Shown here piece by piece: positions 43,560-55,018 of a DNA stretch of 64,000 nucleotides. The notes under the pieces were generated by a model that was not told where the DNA came from, did not search any database, and saw only the letters and a list, made by a program, of their open reading frames with translations. The first letter of the stretch is position 1; every line of letters starts with the position of its first letter. Position numbers and translations under genes: made by a program. Origin of the DNA: Isoetes taiwanensis (Eukaryota > Streptophyta > Lycopodiopsida > Isoetales > Isoetaceae); the NCBI GenBank assembly GCA_021234155.1, contig JAJEKV010000049.1, positions 8,466,036 through 8,530,035 of the forward strand, read 5' to 3'.

Positions 43560-43800
43560 AGTACATCCTTTGAAAAAAGAACTTAGTCCATTAATAAAGG
43601 GGTTGGCTTTTGGCACAGGAGGTCAGGGGTTCATACCACAATATAGTCGTTTTTTTTTTTTGTAAAAGAGTTGTTGTCTAGAGAAATAAAGCACTAGATA
43701 TGTATACCAAATATATAAAACATATATAGCACATTAAGGAAGGTTGGCATGGTGGTAAGGACTTAGGGTTGGAATGGGAAGTAGTTCAAAACGGAGGGGA
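43560..43800. other. Possible tRNA-like SINE head
   Basis: TTGGCACAGGAGG...AGGGGTTCATACCAC (about 43605-43640) has a B-box-like GGGTTCATACC and a T-run, with a second TTGGCATGGTGGTAAGG A-box-like motif at 43746. Weak. Confidence 0.35.
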
Positions 43801-44246
43801 AAAAAGACTTTACCTTCTTCTTTTTTTCCCCTGGCACCTTGGACGTTCCAAATTGAATTTAAAACCTGCAATATGTCGTCGGCGCTGATTTTGGCTGAGC
43901 CAAATTGACAATGCTAACATTTCGTCCAAGAGTTTCCCTAAACTAAAAAAAGTGTTCCCGACGCGATGGAACAAAAAACGCCTCAATCCGAGTTTCCTAG
44001 AGAAAGTTATGGCCTCCGAAAAAAAGGGACCACATTCTACCGAAACCTGACATAACCTCACCTTAATATCTTAAAATTTTTCTTCCTAACTACCTCATTC
44101 CTCACATACGTAGACCAACAATCATCCTACCTATGAGTTTGGAGTAACTTTCCTACATTAGAGGTCCTTACTATCTAAACGATCTAATGGGTTAGAACAT
44201 GGCTAGTGCTATGATCTGCTCTACCAAAATCATGGCTCTGATACCA
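43801..44246 (-). pseudogene. gypsy leader relic with primer site
   Basis: Homologous to the leader next to the 5' LTR at 38302 (AGTTATGGCCTCCGAAA, GCTAGTGCTATGAT) and ends with GGCTCTGATACCA (44234-44246), again the complement of a tRNA-Met primer site, directly before an LTR fragment. Confidence 0.75.
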
Positions 44247-44248
44247 TT

Positions 44249-44640
44249 GTGACGCTCCCCGAATCTATCCGATGCTCCAACGTATAAATATGGGAAATTT
44301 CCCTCCCATGGCGACTCCATCACCACAGAAAGGCCCTCTGCCTGACTCAGACCACTTGTGATGGGCAAGTGTCTGGGTGAAGGACACGGAGTTGTCATTT
44401 GTCCCACGCCTGCTATGGGAATCCTATATAGCAGAAGCGTACATACATGTTAGCACCTAGCAACAATACAAATAAATAACATGCCACCACCACGAAGGGT
44501 GGCTCATCCATCATCAATACGAGCAACAAGATAATACCAACATAACATAGGAAATGCACCATAAATGAGGATTCTACCCCGGGCTCAGACTCAAGGGGGT
44601 CAACTGACAGTCCGAGCTTCCTCCAGCTGTTCGTCTCCAT
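44249..44640 (-). repeat. LTR fragment, same family as 5580-5965
   Basis: Starts TGTGACGCTCCCCGAATC after the primer site and follows the relic at 5580 block by block to GGGGGTCAACTGACAGTC. The rest of the LTR is missing; a different gypsy piece follows. Confidence 0.85.
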
Positions 44641-44714
44641 CCAATATTTCATGTTTCACTATTGGAGCTTTAGACAATTAATCCTTTCCCAAATCGCATT
44701 CCTCTGCTGCCACC

Positions 44715-44940
44715 ATCAGCGGAAATTGACGACAAGAGTTCGAGGTTCGAGAGATTTTGGACTCCAAGTTTTTGCGTCGGCGATTGTATTACTTTGTCAA
44801 TTGGGAAGGTTATTCACTAAGTGAACATAAAAATCCGCTGAGAATCTGATTAATGCTCCTAATAAAATTGCGGAGTTTCATCGATGTTACTTGGTAAGCC
44901 AAGTTCAAATACCCCGGCTCTAGTGCGTCAACAACCACAT
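44715..44940 (+). pseudogene. Chromodomain fragment of a chromovirus integrase
   Basis: Plus-strand frame: EFEVREILDSKFLRRRLYYF then VNWEGYSLSEHKNPLRI, stop, and IKLRSFIDVTW-like sequence. This is the chromodomain pattern (E-ILD-R---YLVKWEGY---E-TWEP) with the TWEP part degraded. It matches the one near 3130-3260 and keeps more of the aromatic residues. Opposite strand to its neighbours, so a separate insertion. Confidence 0.8.
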
Positions 44941-46170
44941 TTAATTTGCCTGGCTTATAGACTATCTTGAAGATACTCTTCGAGGAATTCCATCCAGCGT
45001 CTTTGCCTCAAATTGAGGAGTAGTTGCGTGAAAATTTATTGCTCTGATGGTTAGTATCTAACTGAAATTTCCTACCAAGCAAATAGTGCCTCCAAATACG
45101 AAGAGTTCTTACAACAGCTAGAAGTTCTTGATTATGCGTTGTATGACTTTGTTCAGCGTCATTCATCTTCTTAGGATCATAGGCTACCGCCCTTCCTTCT
45201 TACATAAGAACTCCACCTGTTGCTAGCTTACTTGCATCAGTTGCTACTAGCTTATCCTTGCTTGGATCTGGTAGGATGAGCACCGGTGTTGTTCTCTAGC
45301 CAACCCAATCTTTTACTTTCTTATTCTTAGTGAGGTCCGACAAAGGGGACCTTAAATCAATCTTGGAAAAGAGCTTTGCTCCTTGGAGCTGGTCCATTAG
45401 ATCATCTGCTCTTGGCAATGCATATTTGTTCTTTATCGTTCGCTTGTTGAGCTGACGATAATCAATGCACATCCTTAGACTTCCATCTTTCTTCTTGACA
45501 AAGAGGATGGATGCATCAAAAGGTGATACACCTAGCCTAATGAACCCAAGCTCTAATAATTCTTGCAGTTGCTTCTTGAGCTCAACCAGCTCAGGTGTGC
45601 TCATCCTATAGGGGACTTTGCTAATTGGTTTTGCATCTGGTGTAAGAGTGATTTCGCATTCCACACCTCTATAAGGCGGTAATTCTCGGATTTCATCTGG
45701 AAATAAGTCATGAAATTCTTTAATTAACTTGGAACTTGCCCTAGATAATTGTTTCAAATTTTCATTCTCCTTCTTATTCTTTTGGTTTGGGTCTATGGCT
45801 TCTAGCCTAAGGATATAATCAACCTCATCTTTGCTGATGCATTTACGCAATTGCTTTAATGACATGCACTGCATTGTTGAGGCAATTTTCTTACCTTGGA
45901 CCAAAAAATGTTTGCCGCTGGATGCCATGATTCATATCTCATGTTTATCACAATCGATCATTGCTTTAGCTGGCTTTAAGAATTGCATGCCGACTATGAG
46001 ATAATATTTTCCAATATCCATGACTTCAGCCCCCATGTTTAGATTTGCCCCACTCAATGTTATATCAAAGTTCACTCTTTTGCCTTTTGTACGGCGAATT
46101 GCCTCACTTGCCATGCTCAATCCAAAGATCAAGCACAAGATATTGATAGGTGCCAATGCCATGTCCATAT
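44941..46170 (-). pseudogene. gypsy pol relic lacking the RT active site
   Basis: Reading minus: protease-proximal GKYYLIVGMQFLKPAKAMID (45932-46168), then [60 protein letters not shown] and [12 protein letters not shown], at which point it jumps to [16 protein letters not shown]. The RT palm with the catalytic Asp pair is deleted in between (about 45345). An RNase H part (ATDASKLATGGVLM, THNQELLAVV) follows at about 45000-45290 with stops. It is a relative of the pol at 9221-12254; many blocks are shared. Dead. Confidence 0.85.
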
Positions 46171-46327
46171 CTTAAAACACTCAGTAAGCTTAATTTCATT
46201 TGAAAAGCCATTTGACAATGTTTGGGCAAGGGAACTAGCTTTGGCAAGAAAATTTTGTGTTGGTCCATCTTGTCATGAATCAATACAAATATCTATCAGG
46301 TTGCATTTGCAAAAATGTTCTCCATTG

Positions 46328-46328
<1 letters not shown>

Positions 46329-46360
<32 letters not shown>
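46329..46360 (-). repeat. 32-base poly(T): poly(A) tail of a minus-strand retroposon
   Basis: Preceded on the minus strand by GGCACCTTCATGGTGTCACC and TTGCCTC, a plausible 3' UTR end. The body would extend right of 46361, but no RT domain is recognisable there. Confidence 0.6.
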
Positions 46361-46361
<1 letters not shown>

Positions 46362-47768
46362 AGGCAAGGTGACACCATGAAGGTGCCATTTTTATATTAT
46401 CAGAATAAAAGAGTACATGCATCAACAATATGGGAAGTTACTACAGGAGCATACCTCAACATCTTCGCTTCCCATAAGCTATGCTTATTCAGAACTCCTT
46501 AAGAGTTAGATTGGAAATATTTTAGCAAATCAGATAGCCCTGTTATGGCTTGGTAAAATTAAGCACAAAAACTTTCACAAATAACAGAAAATATACCAGA
46601 TAAAGAGACATGTTTTTGTAGAAAAGCATGCCACACTGATCCAAAGAGCTGCCACTGCTCACTGACCTCTACGATCCGCGTCCGACACTAAGAGGGATCC
46701 TGATGCAATGCTGCATTGTTGGGAAAATACGGTCATCCTCAAGTTGGCTAGGCTTAGAACAAGCCCAGCCGCCAAACTCCTCTCTAAAGTCCGGCGCATA
46801 ATATATCTCCGCATTTGGATGTCCCTAGCTCGGCATTATCATCACAATCCCTTCCTGTAAATCCAATCTGTCAAAGAACTAACCTGAATATAACAAACTT
46901 GAGGCGCCCATAGAATTCTCAAGATTGCAAAACTGTAATATAGTTGGCTACATGCCATCTTTTTCTTCTCAATTGCAATTGATGCAAGTGTATCCTTCAA
47001 TTGAAATATAGATGCCATAAATCTAGAAGATATGTAGAAATGTCACCAAGAGTTGCTGCCCTGACCATCAGACTACCTTTCTTCAGCCTAAATCGAGTAG
47101 AAACAAAGAAAGCACAATAAGAGGAGAAGCTTGGTACCTGCAGCCATTCAATACACAGTTAGCTTGATGAAGGTAACTAAGCAAGGGCCAAAAGGTACAA
47201 TAAGCTTCTCGGTTTATCACCTTTCACTTATTGTACCTTCTTTGCCCAACATAAATAAAAGCTAGAAGAAAGGTCATTTGAGCATAATGTTACACGTATC
47301 TCTGTAAATTGCCAACTGCATCTAAAATAAAGCAAAATGTTCACATCTAATCACTTTTACCAGTCTGCTTATTGTACATGTGTTAAATAAAACTAAGTAC
47401 AGAATGTTATTCAACAAGTAGAAACATGTGTATTTAATCAAGAAACCTTGCAAATGCATATCTAAAAGAAACCAAACCTGGTATTCTTCTGTTTCAGGAC
47501 TAGAATTGATATCAGAGTTGAGGATCCCTTTCTGGCAAGATCTTTTTGCCAAGAACCAGCCATATCATTGAATCAAAAGCCACAAATGTAGAAATCTCCT
47601 TATGCACATCGCAAAGCAGAGCCCTACTTTAATATTGTTGAAGCCAATATGACCCTTCATATAAAGGCAAGAAGGGTTATACAGATCGTTGTACAGCAAC
47701 AGCAATATCCTGGCATAAACAATGCAACATTGCACTTTGAGAACGAGATTTATTGCAAAACACACACA
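46361..47768. other. No gene recognised; contains one strong hairpin
   Basis: Mixed AT-rich sequence with short frames lacking domains. May be the body of a minus-strand retroposed transcript ending at 46360. The hairpin at 47185-47247 is listed separately. Confidence 0.4.
47185..47247. other. Inverted repeat able to form a 20-bp hairpin
   Basis: Left arm GGGCCAAAAGGTACAATAAG (47185-47204), right arm CTTATTGTACCTTCTTTGCC (from 47227). Thirteen bases next to the loop pair perfectly; a 22-base loop separates the arms. Could be a small-RNA-type hairpin, a MITE remnant or chance. Confidence 0.6.
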
Positions 47769-48250
47769 TCAGCAAAGTGAGCTTTCCATAATCTGTTGAA
47801 GCATGATTTGAGAACTAAATTGGCCTCCTGTGGCTTGTAGAATTGCATTTACTTCTTTCAAGTACACCTTCTGGATATAATATTGTGGCAACGCTCTATG
47901 GACTACACTGACACTATGCTCATTCAGTATGGATGTATGGGGCATAGATTGAGATATATATCTCACAAAGCTTTTAAAGACTGTGATGGCTCTCAAAGCG
48001 GTTGCTCTAGGTTTCAAAGTGGAATGCATTGCCATGAGTGAATACCTTAGATCCTCTTCTAATATGCTTCCAGTATCTGTAAAATGAAGTTTTGCTCATG
48101 CCAAGCATCCATTTTAATGCTCTCGTAGATACCCTCTGGCCCTTTACTTGATATTGCAAAATCCCTGTCACATCGTCCAAGCAGTAATATATTCTTTGTT
48201 TGAGTCTCATAGCCAATTGGTCTCCCGCAGATAATAAAAATCAAATCAAT
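47769..48250 (-). pseudogene. N-terminal fragment of a GHTHxDID-type transposase
   Basis: 48007-48216 reads VKGQRVSTRALKWMLGMSKT then FYRYWKHIRRGSK and HGN, which lines up with the helix-turn-helix-like segment of the copy at 50815-53068 (NNKEVCLKAWHRAYGIPMST, FYKWLRLFLAG, HGN) and of the copy near 60700. 47769-48035 continues with a degenerate linker. The catalytic part does not follow; the fragment is truncated at about 47770. Confidence 0.6.
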
Positions 48251-48479
48251 TCAATTCAATTTAATCATCATAGTAAAAATTTCCTAACAATGAGTAGATA
48301 AAGTTAATCCTATCCTTTTGAAGTTGCCCAATGTACTGAGACCTTCAACTAGGTCATCCACACTATACTGAATTAAACACTATTTCATTATATATGGACA
48401 ATACTTGAATTTTTGGACCATTTTCTGAATTCTTACATCGATGAGGTTTTTCTCACCTTAATTACCATCCTCAAGACAT

Positions 48480-49600
48480 GATGAATAAGCTTCAGCTGCG
48501 TGCGCTGGATTAATGGTGGGAAGCTTCTTCTTGTTGGATGGAGTCCAAACAAAGTCGATGGCCTCTATGTCAATGCAATCGCACCATATTGACCTCCATC
48601 TCTTCTTTCATCAGTTGACATAATTAGCCGGATACACCTGGTTCCTCACTGGTACTGGCTCCCACCAAGTCACTTGGATGGTCTTAAAGTCCTCCTTCTT
48701 GTCGTCCATCTGAGGCCCTTCAATAGTATACCCCATCCAGATGGGAAATAAGGCATCATCTAAGTGTATTAAAAACCTTTCTACAGGTCTTTGAATGGAT
48801 TAAAGTCTGGTATGGGTTTATCTTTCCAATGACCCACATAAGCAGGTGCTATGCTTGCAAACGGTCCCAATACTACAATTGCATCTGGACGATCATCAAG
48901 CACCTGACTAGTTTGTGGCCAAAAGTCTTCGTAGCCTCCCTCAATGTGACCAAGCTCCTGCAAGAGCCGCATCCAATACTCAATAGTGGAGATAAATGTG
49001 TTGAATAATTAGCCTGCCTAGGGTTGCCCTTATTAGTGATAGATATTGAAACCTGGAGGATATGCTTGTAGATACGATTGCGCAGTTGGCCCAAGTCTTT
49101 AAGTGACTCCTTGGGAGGTAACAATTTAGAGTTCCCTTGTGGTACCAATGGCCTCCTATCTAGTCCTTCTTCCACATTCGAATTCCTTCTGCTAGTAGCC
49201 ACTTCAGGAAGCTAGATCCAGCTTTGTGGTACATGACTGGCCACTACAATTCTTAGCAAATTTGAATGCCAAAGGGCTGGTGTAGCCCGTCAATCTGTCA
49301 TCACTATCAGGAATGTAGCCCTCGATGAACCCTTTCCAATCTGGCACTTTGTCAACAATATATGGCACTGGTGCCTTGAGATTGCATTTAAGTTACTCAT
49401 ATAAAAGTTCAGGCATGGTCAACACCTCAGCTTTCTTCAATGATGATGACAAATTCTCGAACAAAGCATCAATATCCTCATGCGTGTGGTCAGTCATCAT
49501 GAACCCCAATTCAATCTCCTCAAATGCGTCTAGATACACAATGTAGAAGCATGATTTCATTAATTGGATAAAATAACGCAATTTTGAGAATTTTCAGCAC
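48480..49600 (-). pseudogene. C-terminal part of a GHTHxDID-type transposase
   Basis: Starts near 49580 with CFYIVYLDAFEEIELGFMMT and DHTHEDIDALFENLSSSL, the counterpart of the GHTHxDID block of DUF7869-like proteins, here with Gly changed to Asp. Then KAEVLTMPELL and shifted pieces: LQELGHIEGGYEDFWPQTSQ and PAYVGHWKDKPIPDFNPFKD, comparable to the PxDASATYVGPAKDKP stretch in 50815-51351. A DDE-type role is inferred from family resemblance. No N-terminal part is found to its right. Confidence 0.6.
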
Positions 49601-49783
49601 ACCTTATTTGCTCAAGCACGAATACTTTCACCTAGTTCTCGAGCCCAACAAACATGAGGTAATTAACATACACATATACATACAAATTTTGTGTTATACT
49701 TGTACGTGTACATGACACTCGTAGAAGGTCAATAATGGCCCTACATTGTACACCAATAATTCACATCAATAATTTTACTTCAC

Positions 49784-49790
49784 TATAAAA
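49784..49790 (+). promoter_or_regulatory. TATA box of micro-ORF 1
   Basis: TATAAAA, 43 bp before the ATG at 49827, with CCAATAATTCAC 31 bp further upstream (49753). The same elements at the same spacing precede micro-ORF 2. Confidence 0.65.
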
Positions 49791-49826
49791 ATGGCTTGAC
49801 GAGGGGGTAGAGGCCATTCATCTTCC

Positions 49827-50036
49827 ATGGCTTCCTTGATGCCTCGTCCAGAGCACATCCGCTCTTTCAAGTGTTACTTGAGCTACAACGATCTGGCGAA
49901 TCGCGCTAGAAATGGCGTTAAGCTTGATCCATGGCTCTTATCTAAAAGCGATGGACCTGCTAGTGCTTGCAGGGAAGCTCACTGCGTGTTAAAGTCCATA
50001 TTTACTGGCTTCCTGATCAGGAGATCTATGAGCTAA
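49827..50036 (+). CDS. Micro-ORF 1, 69 aa, paralogue of the ORF at 50436
   Basis: MASLMPRPEHIRSFKCYLSY, then NDLANRARNGVKLDPWLLSK, an alanine/serine stretch with EAHCVL and a short basic end. It shares with micro-ORF 2 the pattern HI-x2-(F/I)KC-x-(L/M)S-x2-DL...(L)DP(W/Y)L...EAHC/EIHAC. No signal peptide or membrane segment is evident. Unknown function. Support for a real gene comes from the conserved pair, the shared promoter block and the identical TATA-to-ATG distance; the family is otherwise unrecognised. Confidence 0.45.
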   Translation: MASLMPRPEHIRSFKCYLSYNDLANRARNGVKLDPWLLSKSDGPASACREAHCVLKSIFTGFLIRRSMS

Positions 50037-50392
50037 ATGGCATCACGAGCTTTGATGTTGATGACGAGTGAATCTGCACCTGCTAATAATGTAATAATGA
50101 CATGGGTACCTAATAACTAAGTAAGGATGTAATAGCATTCGATTAAGGATGTAATATCAATGCACCTTAACCGAAAGTATATTGTAACGATGTGCTATCC
50201 CACCTCCACTTTTTCTCGCAAGGCGTCCATTGAATTCAATCATAGCTAAATTCGTCAAGCAAACATGTTTTCAAACATACGCATAGTAGTGTGAAATATG
50301 TATTATTCTTGTACGTATACAACAGTCTGATACACGTTCAATAATGGTGGTGAAGTATACCCCAATAATTCACCTCAATCATTCCACTTCAC

Positions 50393-50399
50393 TATAAAG
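50393..50399 (+). promoter_or_regulatory. TATA box of micro-ORF 2
   Basis: TATAAAG, 43 bp before the ATG at 50436, with CCAATAATTCAC starting at 50362, 31 bp upstream, as in the first copy. Confidence 0.65.
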
Positions 50400-50435
50400 G
50401 CTTCTCACTTCGGGGCTAAATTTCATTCATCCCCC

Positions 50436-50594
50436 ATGGATTTTTCGCCTTCTTCAGTTCACCACATTGAGGCGATCAAGTGCTCAATGAGCCACTCAGA
50501 TCTTGTTGGTTGCCTGGACAGGCATCTTCTTCTTGATCCCTACCTGCGAAGAAAAGCTTTGGGCGAGATTCACGCCTGCTGCCAATTCGTGTGA
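50436..50594 (+). CDS. Micro-ORF 2, 52 aa, paralogue of micro-ORF 1
   Basis: MDFSPSSVHHIEAIKCSMSH, SDLVGCLDRHLLLDPYLRRK, then ALGEIHACCQFV and a stop. It begins exactly 609 bp after micro-ORF 1, and TATA box and CCAAT-like block are shifted by the same 609 bp, so it arose by tandem duplication and the copies then diverged at protein level while keeping cysteine, the DL pair and the LDP-L motif. Too short for the usual ORF cut-off. Confidence 0.45.
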   Translation: MDFSPSSVHHIEAIKCSMSHSDLVGCLDRHLLLDPYLRRKALGEIHACCQFV

Positions 50595-50814
50595 TGATCC
50601 ATCCGATTTGGCTTTCTCGGCGCATGAGCTATGAGATATCGGGGATCACTACTACGGATCCCTAAGATGAATGAATCAATTGCTTCAACATGTTATAGTG
50701 TAAGAGCTCTTGTGTTAAGATGAAAAATGCAAGACGTAATGAATAATAAATAGTCTATTGTAGTGATGTTATGGATAATAAAAAGTGTGAGATGCTTTAA
50801 TGTACCTGTAAGAC

Positions 50815-53068
50815 TCAAGTTTCATCTCCATCATCAGATGCCTCTTTAGCAAGCAATTCCTGCAGCTGGATTCCTACAATAGGAGGTATCACAACCAATA
50901 ATGGCTTCGATTCCACAAACCAAGCATAGTCTATCGTTTTGAGAGGCTGATAACGTGGTCTGTCATTAGGATTCGGCCTCCACTTTTTATGCCAGCAGTC
51001 CCGATACTGTTGAGCGTACGGGGTGCCTTTCCTAGCCACAGGCTCCCACCAAGAAACAAAAACCTCGTTATAATGAGGGGCAGTGGGATCTTGTATTGGA
51101 TCCTCTTCCGCATACGCTACCCATGTAGGACATGCATCTGCTGGTCTTACAAGAAGAAACATACCTTTATGTACATCTTGGTATGGGTCAAATATCTCCA
51201 CTGCATTCTTGGGTTTATCCTTAGCAGGTCCAACATAGGTAGCCGAGGCGTCAAATGGATCGACTCTGAATAGATTCAGGCTCTTGAAGCACAACTTGCC
51301 TTGTTTGAGGCCAGAAGTTCTGAATTTCTGGATTGCCCGGGGGTACTTCACCTAGCACACGCATCACTTCGCACCAGTAGTCCATGACCTCGTTCATGTA
51401 GGTATTGAGACCACGAGTTCACACCAGCCCCGAGATGTTAGCCCAATGCATCATGTACTTCGCAATGGACGACCTCAATGCTCCTATGTCTTTGAGGCAT
51501 GCATATGGCTCCGACAGGTCTTGGGCGAGCCAATTGGTATTTTTGGCAAACCATTGTCATCTGCTTTCCACATCCGAATACCCTTTTCTGGCAACCATTC
51601 TCTATGACCAGGTCTCATCTTGTAATACATTAATGGCCACCCTTCATTCATGCAGAACTTGAATAATAAGGGCTCCAAGTGACCAACCAAACGGTCCTTC
51701 TTATCGTGAATGTAACCTTTATGAACCCCTTCCAATCGAACCTCGAACAAGGTATGGTGTCGGTGCCTTGCTACACACTCTAAGAGTTGCATTAGTTCCG
51801 AATAGTTAGAGCATCCGACTGCGCATTAACGTTGAATAGTTACCGAAGAGCGCATCAATGTCATCATGAGTGTGGCCTACCATCATGAAGCCAACCTGTA
51901 TTTGATCAAAAACACCCAACCACACAAGATAGGATAGATAAGAGAAGAGATATCTGTTCTTGTTCTCGCCTTGTAGATTGTCTAGTCAAAGTAGAGCCGA
52001 GCTAACCTCTTAACTTGGCTTGGCCGCTTAGGAGGTGCTACAAAGTCTACCCCAGTGCAATTGTTTTTTTTTGTCCTCAACCCCGCACTGTTTAGTAGTG
52101 CGGTTCCCCACATGCCCTCAGGCCGAGATTCTTCTCTCAAATGGCCCCAATTGTCTTCGGAAGTGTCCTCTAGTGTTTTGATAGCATGATTCAAGGAACC
52201 AACATGAAAATTTGAATCATCCTTCCAAAGGTCGAGTGAGAAATGTCCTAAGGCACCCGTGCCATGGCCATGCATCAGTGCACCAGTCACGCTAACTTTC
52301 AAGCGTTCACCTCTCCATACCGATTTCGCTAATTTCTCCAGTCTTGGAATCATAGTCTTGTTTTGGTCCATCTTATCATGTATGATAGTGAGCGCCTGTT
52401 CCGGTGATCGGTGGGACAAAGCTCTCCATGACCAGTACAAGCTCCTACAAGAGATCTGGGCTGTCATGTGTTCCTTCCTTTCCATCTGCAATTCTCTTCT
52501 CTCCCGTGGATCTCTGGTTTTAGCCATTTTCTCTTTTATTACAATACAAGTATTGCACTTGGAAAAAGCTGTCCTCTTTGCTATTTCAACCTCTGGGTGA
52601 TTTTGCTTCCACCCACGTGAGAATGAAGAATGTGAGATGTGCTTGCCCGTCATCTCCATCACATTGGCGTCCACCTCTTGAAGAATGTCCTTTTTAGTTA
52701 GGACAGAGGGGAGCCTCTTGACATTCTCTCTCACCCCTTCAGTAGTGATTTTCGACCCAGGGCATCGTCTCTCAAGATTCTCATCTATGTACATAGAGTA
52801 TGGCCTTCCCTAAAAGAGTGTGAGGCCTCGGCTTTTTCGTGCCCATGTTACCATGCTCAAGCAACTCGCGACCAGCAAGGAAAAGTCTTAGCCACTTATA
52901 GAATGTGGACATTGGAATACCATAGGCTCTATGCCATGCTTTTAAGCAAACCTCCTTATTATTTAGCATTAGCTTCTCGCACCAGCCGTTACAGGAATGC
53001 ATCGCGTCTAACATGTTGAAAACAAATGTGGTCCCACTCAAGCTCGCAAGTTCCAAAGAGAACCTCAC
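50815..53068 (-). pseudogene. GHTHxDID-type transposase, most complete copy
   Basis: Order on the minus strand: N-terminal helix-turn-helix-like part (52781-53068, NKEVCLKAWHRAYGIPMSTF), the middle region 51982-52794 with VDANVMEMTGKHISHSSFSR, AFSKCNTCIVIKEKMAKTRD, IIHDKMDQNKTMIPRLEKLA and LMHGHGTGALGHFSLDLWKD, then at about 51870-51910 VGFMMVGHTHDDIDALF in a separate frame, and C-terminal pieces 51484-51792 and 50815-51351 with WWEPVARKGTPYAQQYRDCW. The MDQ-K, HG-G and GHTHxDID blocks recall the DUF7869 family found in transposon proteins. Gaps between frames may be introns or decay; splice sites were not settled. Confidence 0.6.
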
Positions 53069-53910
53069 GATACACGCAATCTCTACTGTTGAGAAGTTTG
53101 CGCAAAGATCTTCGCATGCGCAGAGCGAAAGACTTGAAGTCCGAAATGGAAGTTGCTTTTTTTTTTTCTCTCGACTTTAGTGGCCACGGGGAGGTGAACG
53201 TGGGGTCCGTTCACCATTGTGTAATGCCCTCTTTGTTGCCTTTTCAGCTCAATTTGCATGGCATAGGGTTCGCTTCAACGACCGGGCCTTTTCGCAGTCT
53301 TTATGAGTGTTGACACAGCAACATTGTCTACTAACACCAAAGCAATCGGCCACCTCACCAGGTCGTGCAACTGTGGCATTTCAGCACATGCTTGGCATCA
53401 CATGGTCGGCCTATCCGGCATAGGGAATGTCTTCATTATGGTTCTTTGCCAAGTAGTCTTCTCCCAATCTCATGTCACCGAATGTACCGGATTAGGGTCA
53501 ATGAAGATGATCACCCCAAGGGCATACAGGAATGTTGCGGCTAGCCATGGAGTAGTGTGCAACTTTTCTCTACTAGCTCGTCCCTTGAAATGCCTCGGCG
53601 GTTATTCACGGAAGGGCTTTCTCCTTTGCAACCCAAGCCAATCAATTTTTCTTCCGTTAGCTATCCCTTTACTGGCCAAAAATGGCAAACCAATGCTTCC
53701 AATTCCGCCGAGAATAACTTCCATAGACACTACACACGCCAACGCTATCTCTAAGCAAGGGCAAGTTGTGGTGCTTGTCGGCATGTACTTTTTCCTCGCC
53801 CACTTTGACTCCATGGAACAAGATGGACTTGAGGCAGCCATGTCTCGCAAGCACAATGGACGTTATTGCTCAGAGAAAACGCCACCGCGATGTCACAGAG
53901 CACTTTCACG
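53069..53910 (-). other. Long weakly coding stretch upstream of the transposase
   Basis: The minus strand stays open with few stops (53602-53856 and onward, VVSMEVILGGIGSIGLPFLA, RKIDWLGLQRRKPFRE). The plus strand also has a 203-codon frame (53303-53914). Neither shows a known domain. Its place upstream of the transposase suggests a missing first exon or the 5' part of the element. I make no functional call. Confidence 0.3.
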
Positions 53911-54322
53911 TTAGCCAGACAGACCAAGCTTAAGCAAGGACATGGTTAGCAGGATCGCGACCGCGATCTCCTTCAGCAAGCAGATACACTTGTCTAGATT
54001 GTACGTGCCTAGAGCAAGCAGCTAACATAGTCTCCTACATCAAGCATATACCATAGTCTATTTTATACGTACCTGTCTAGATTATGCTGCGCAAAATCGC
54101 CTTCGCGATCCGGACGAGCACTAGCTGTGTCGTAGGGACGACCTAGGGAAGAAGTAGATGAATCAATAACCCTTGATGGGTCTAGAATATGTTCGGAAAG
54201 ATCGCCTTCCCGATCCTGATGACTGCTAGCTGTGCCTCAAGGATCACCTGTATCAGTGGAAGATGAATGACATCAACGCCTACCAAATTAGAATGGGATT
54301 TCATCTGCCAGACAAAAAAAGT

Positions 54323-54625
54323 GTGCATGCGGCAGATTTAACTGAAAATACAGTCTAATGAATGAACTTGCCTGTCTTTGGCCTTCAATGAATTCTACAT
54401 CGTCAAATATTCTTGGATGCTTTGAAATTCAGCCAAGCATCCACCAGACACAAAATGCTTTCATGCTTTCAAAGCATCCAAGCATCTACCAGACAAAAAA
54501 AAGGGTGCATGCGGCAGATTTAACTGAAAACACAGTTTAATCAATGAACTTGCCTGTCTTTGGCCTTCAATGAATTCTACAATGTGAATTATGCTTGGAT
54601 GCTTTGAAATTCATCGAAGCGCCAT
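54323..54625. repeat. Two tandem units of about 182 bp
   Basis: GTGCATGCGGCAGATTTAAC begins at 54323 and 54505; both continue with ATGAACTTGCCTGTCTTTGG and CTTCAATGAATTCTAC, then a GCTTGGATGCTTTGAAATTC block. Between them are nested AAGCATCCAAGCAT palindromes. Confidence 0.85.
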
Positions 54626-54927
54626 TGTAATCCAACATAGCGCCTTCAAATTAACTTTCGTACTCGAACAACTTCTTCCCAAGCTTTGCAACAATGAAAT
54701 TGTGTGAGGGTCTTACCGCATTTGAAATGGATTTGAATTTCAAATGGGGTAAGACGGGCGGGACCTTCTTATGACCTAATGCGCCTGTCCCTATCCAATT
54801 TAAACTCACATGCCGTGGGTGATTTGCTGTCCTTTCCAACTGCCCCACAGTCACTCTCACAAAAATTCTCACGTGTGACCGTCCCGTACGTTGCTAAGCT
54901 GGGGGTTGCTTTTAGGGGTAATGGGGG

Positions 54928-55018
54928 AATATGCCGCCCGTCATAATGACGCCGCCCGTCATAATGGCGCCCGTCATAAGGATGGCGCCCGTCATAATGG
55001 CGCCCGTCATAATGGCGA
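54928..55018. repeat. 15-18 bp minisatellite
   Basis: CGCCCGTCATAATG recurs six times with small spacers. The frame through it (MPPVIMTPPVIMAPVI...) is a translation of the repeat and not a gene. Confidence 0.85.

Noticed and set aside
53303-53914. A 203-codon plus-strand gene
   Set aside because: No domain, and the opposite strand is equally open. Composition suggests a shadow frame.
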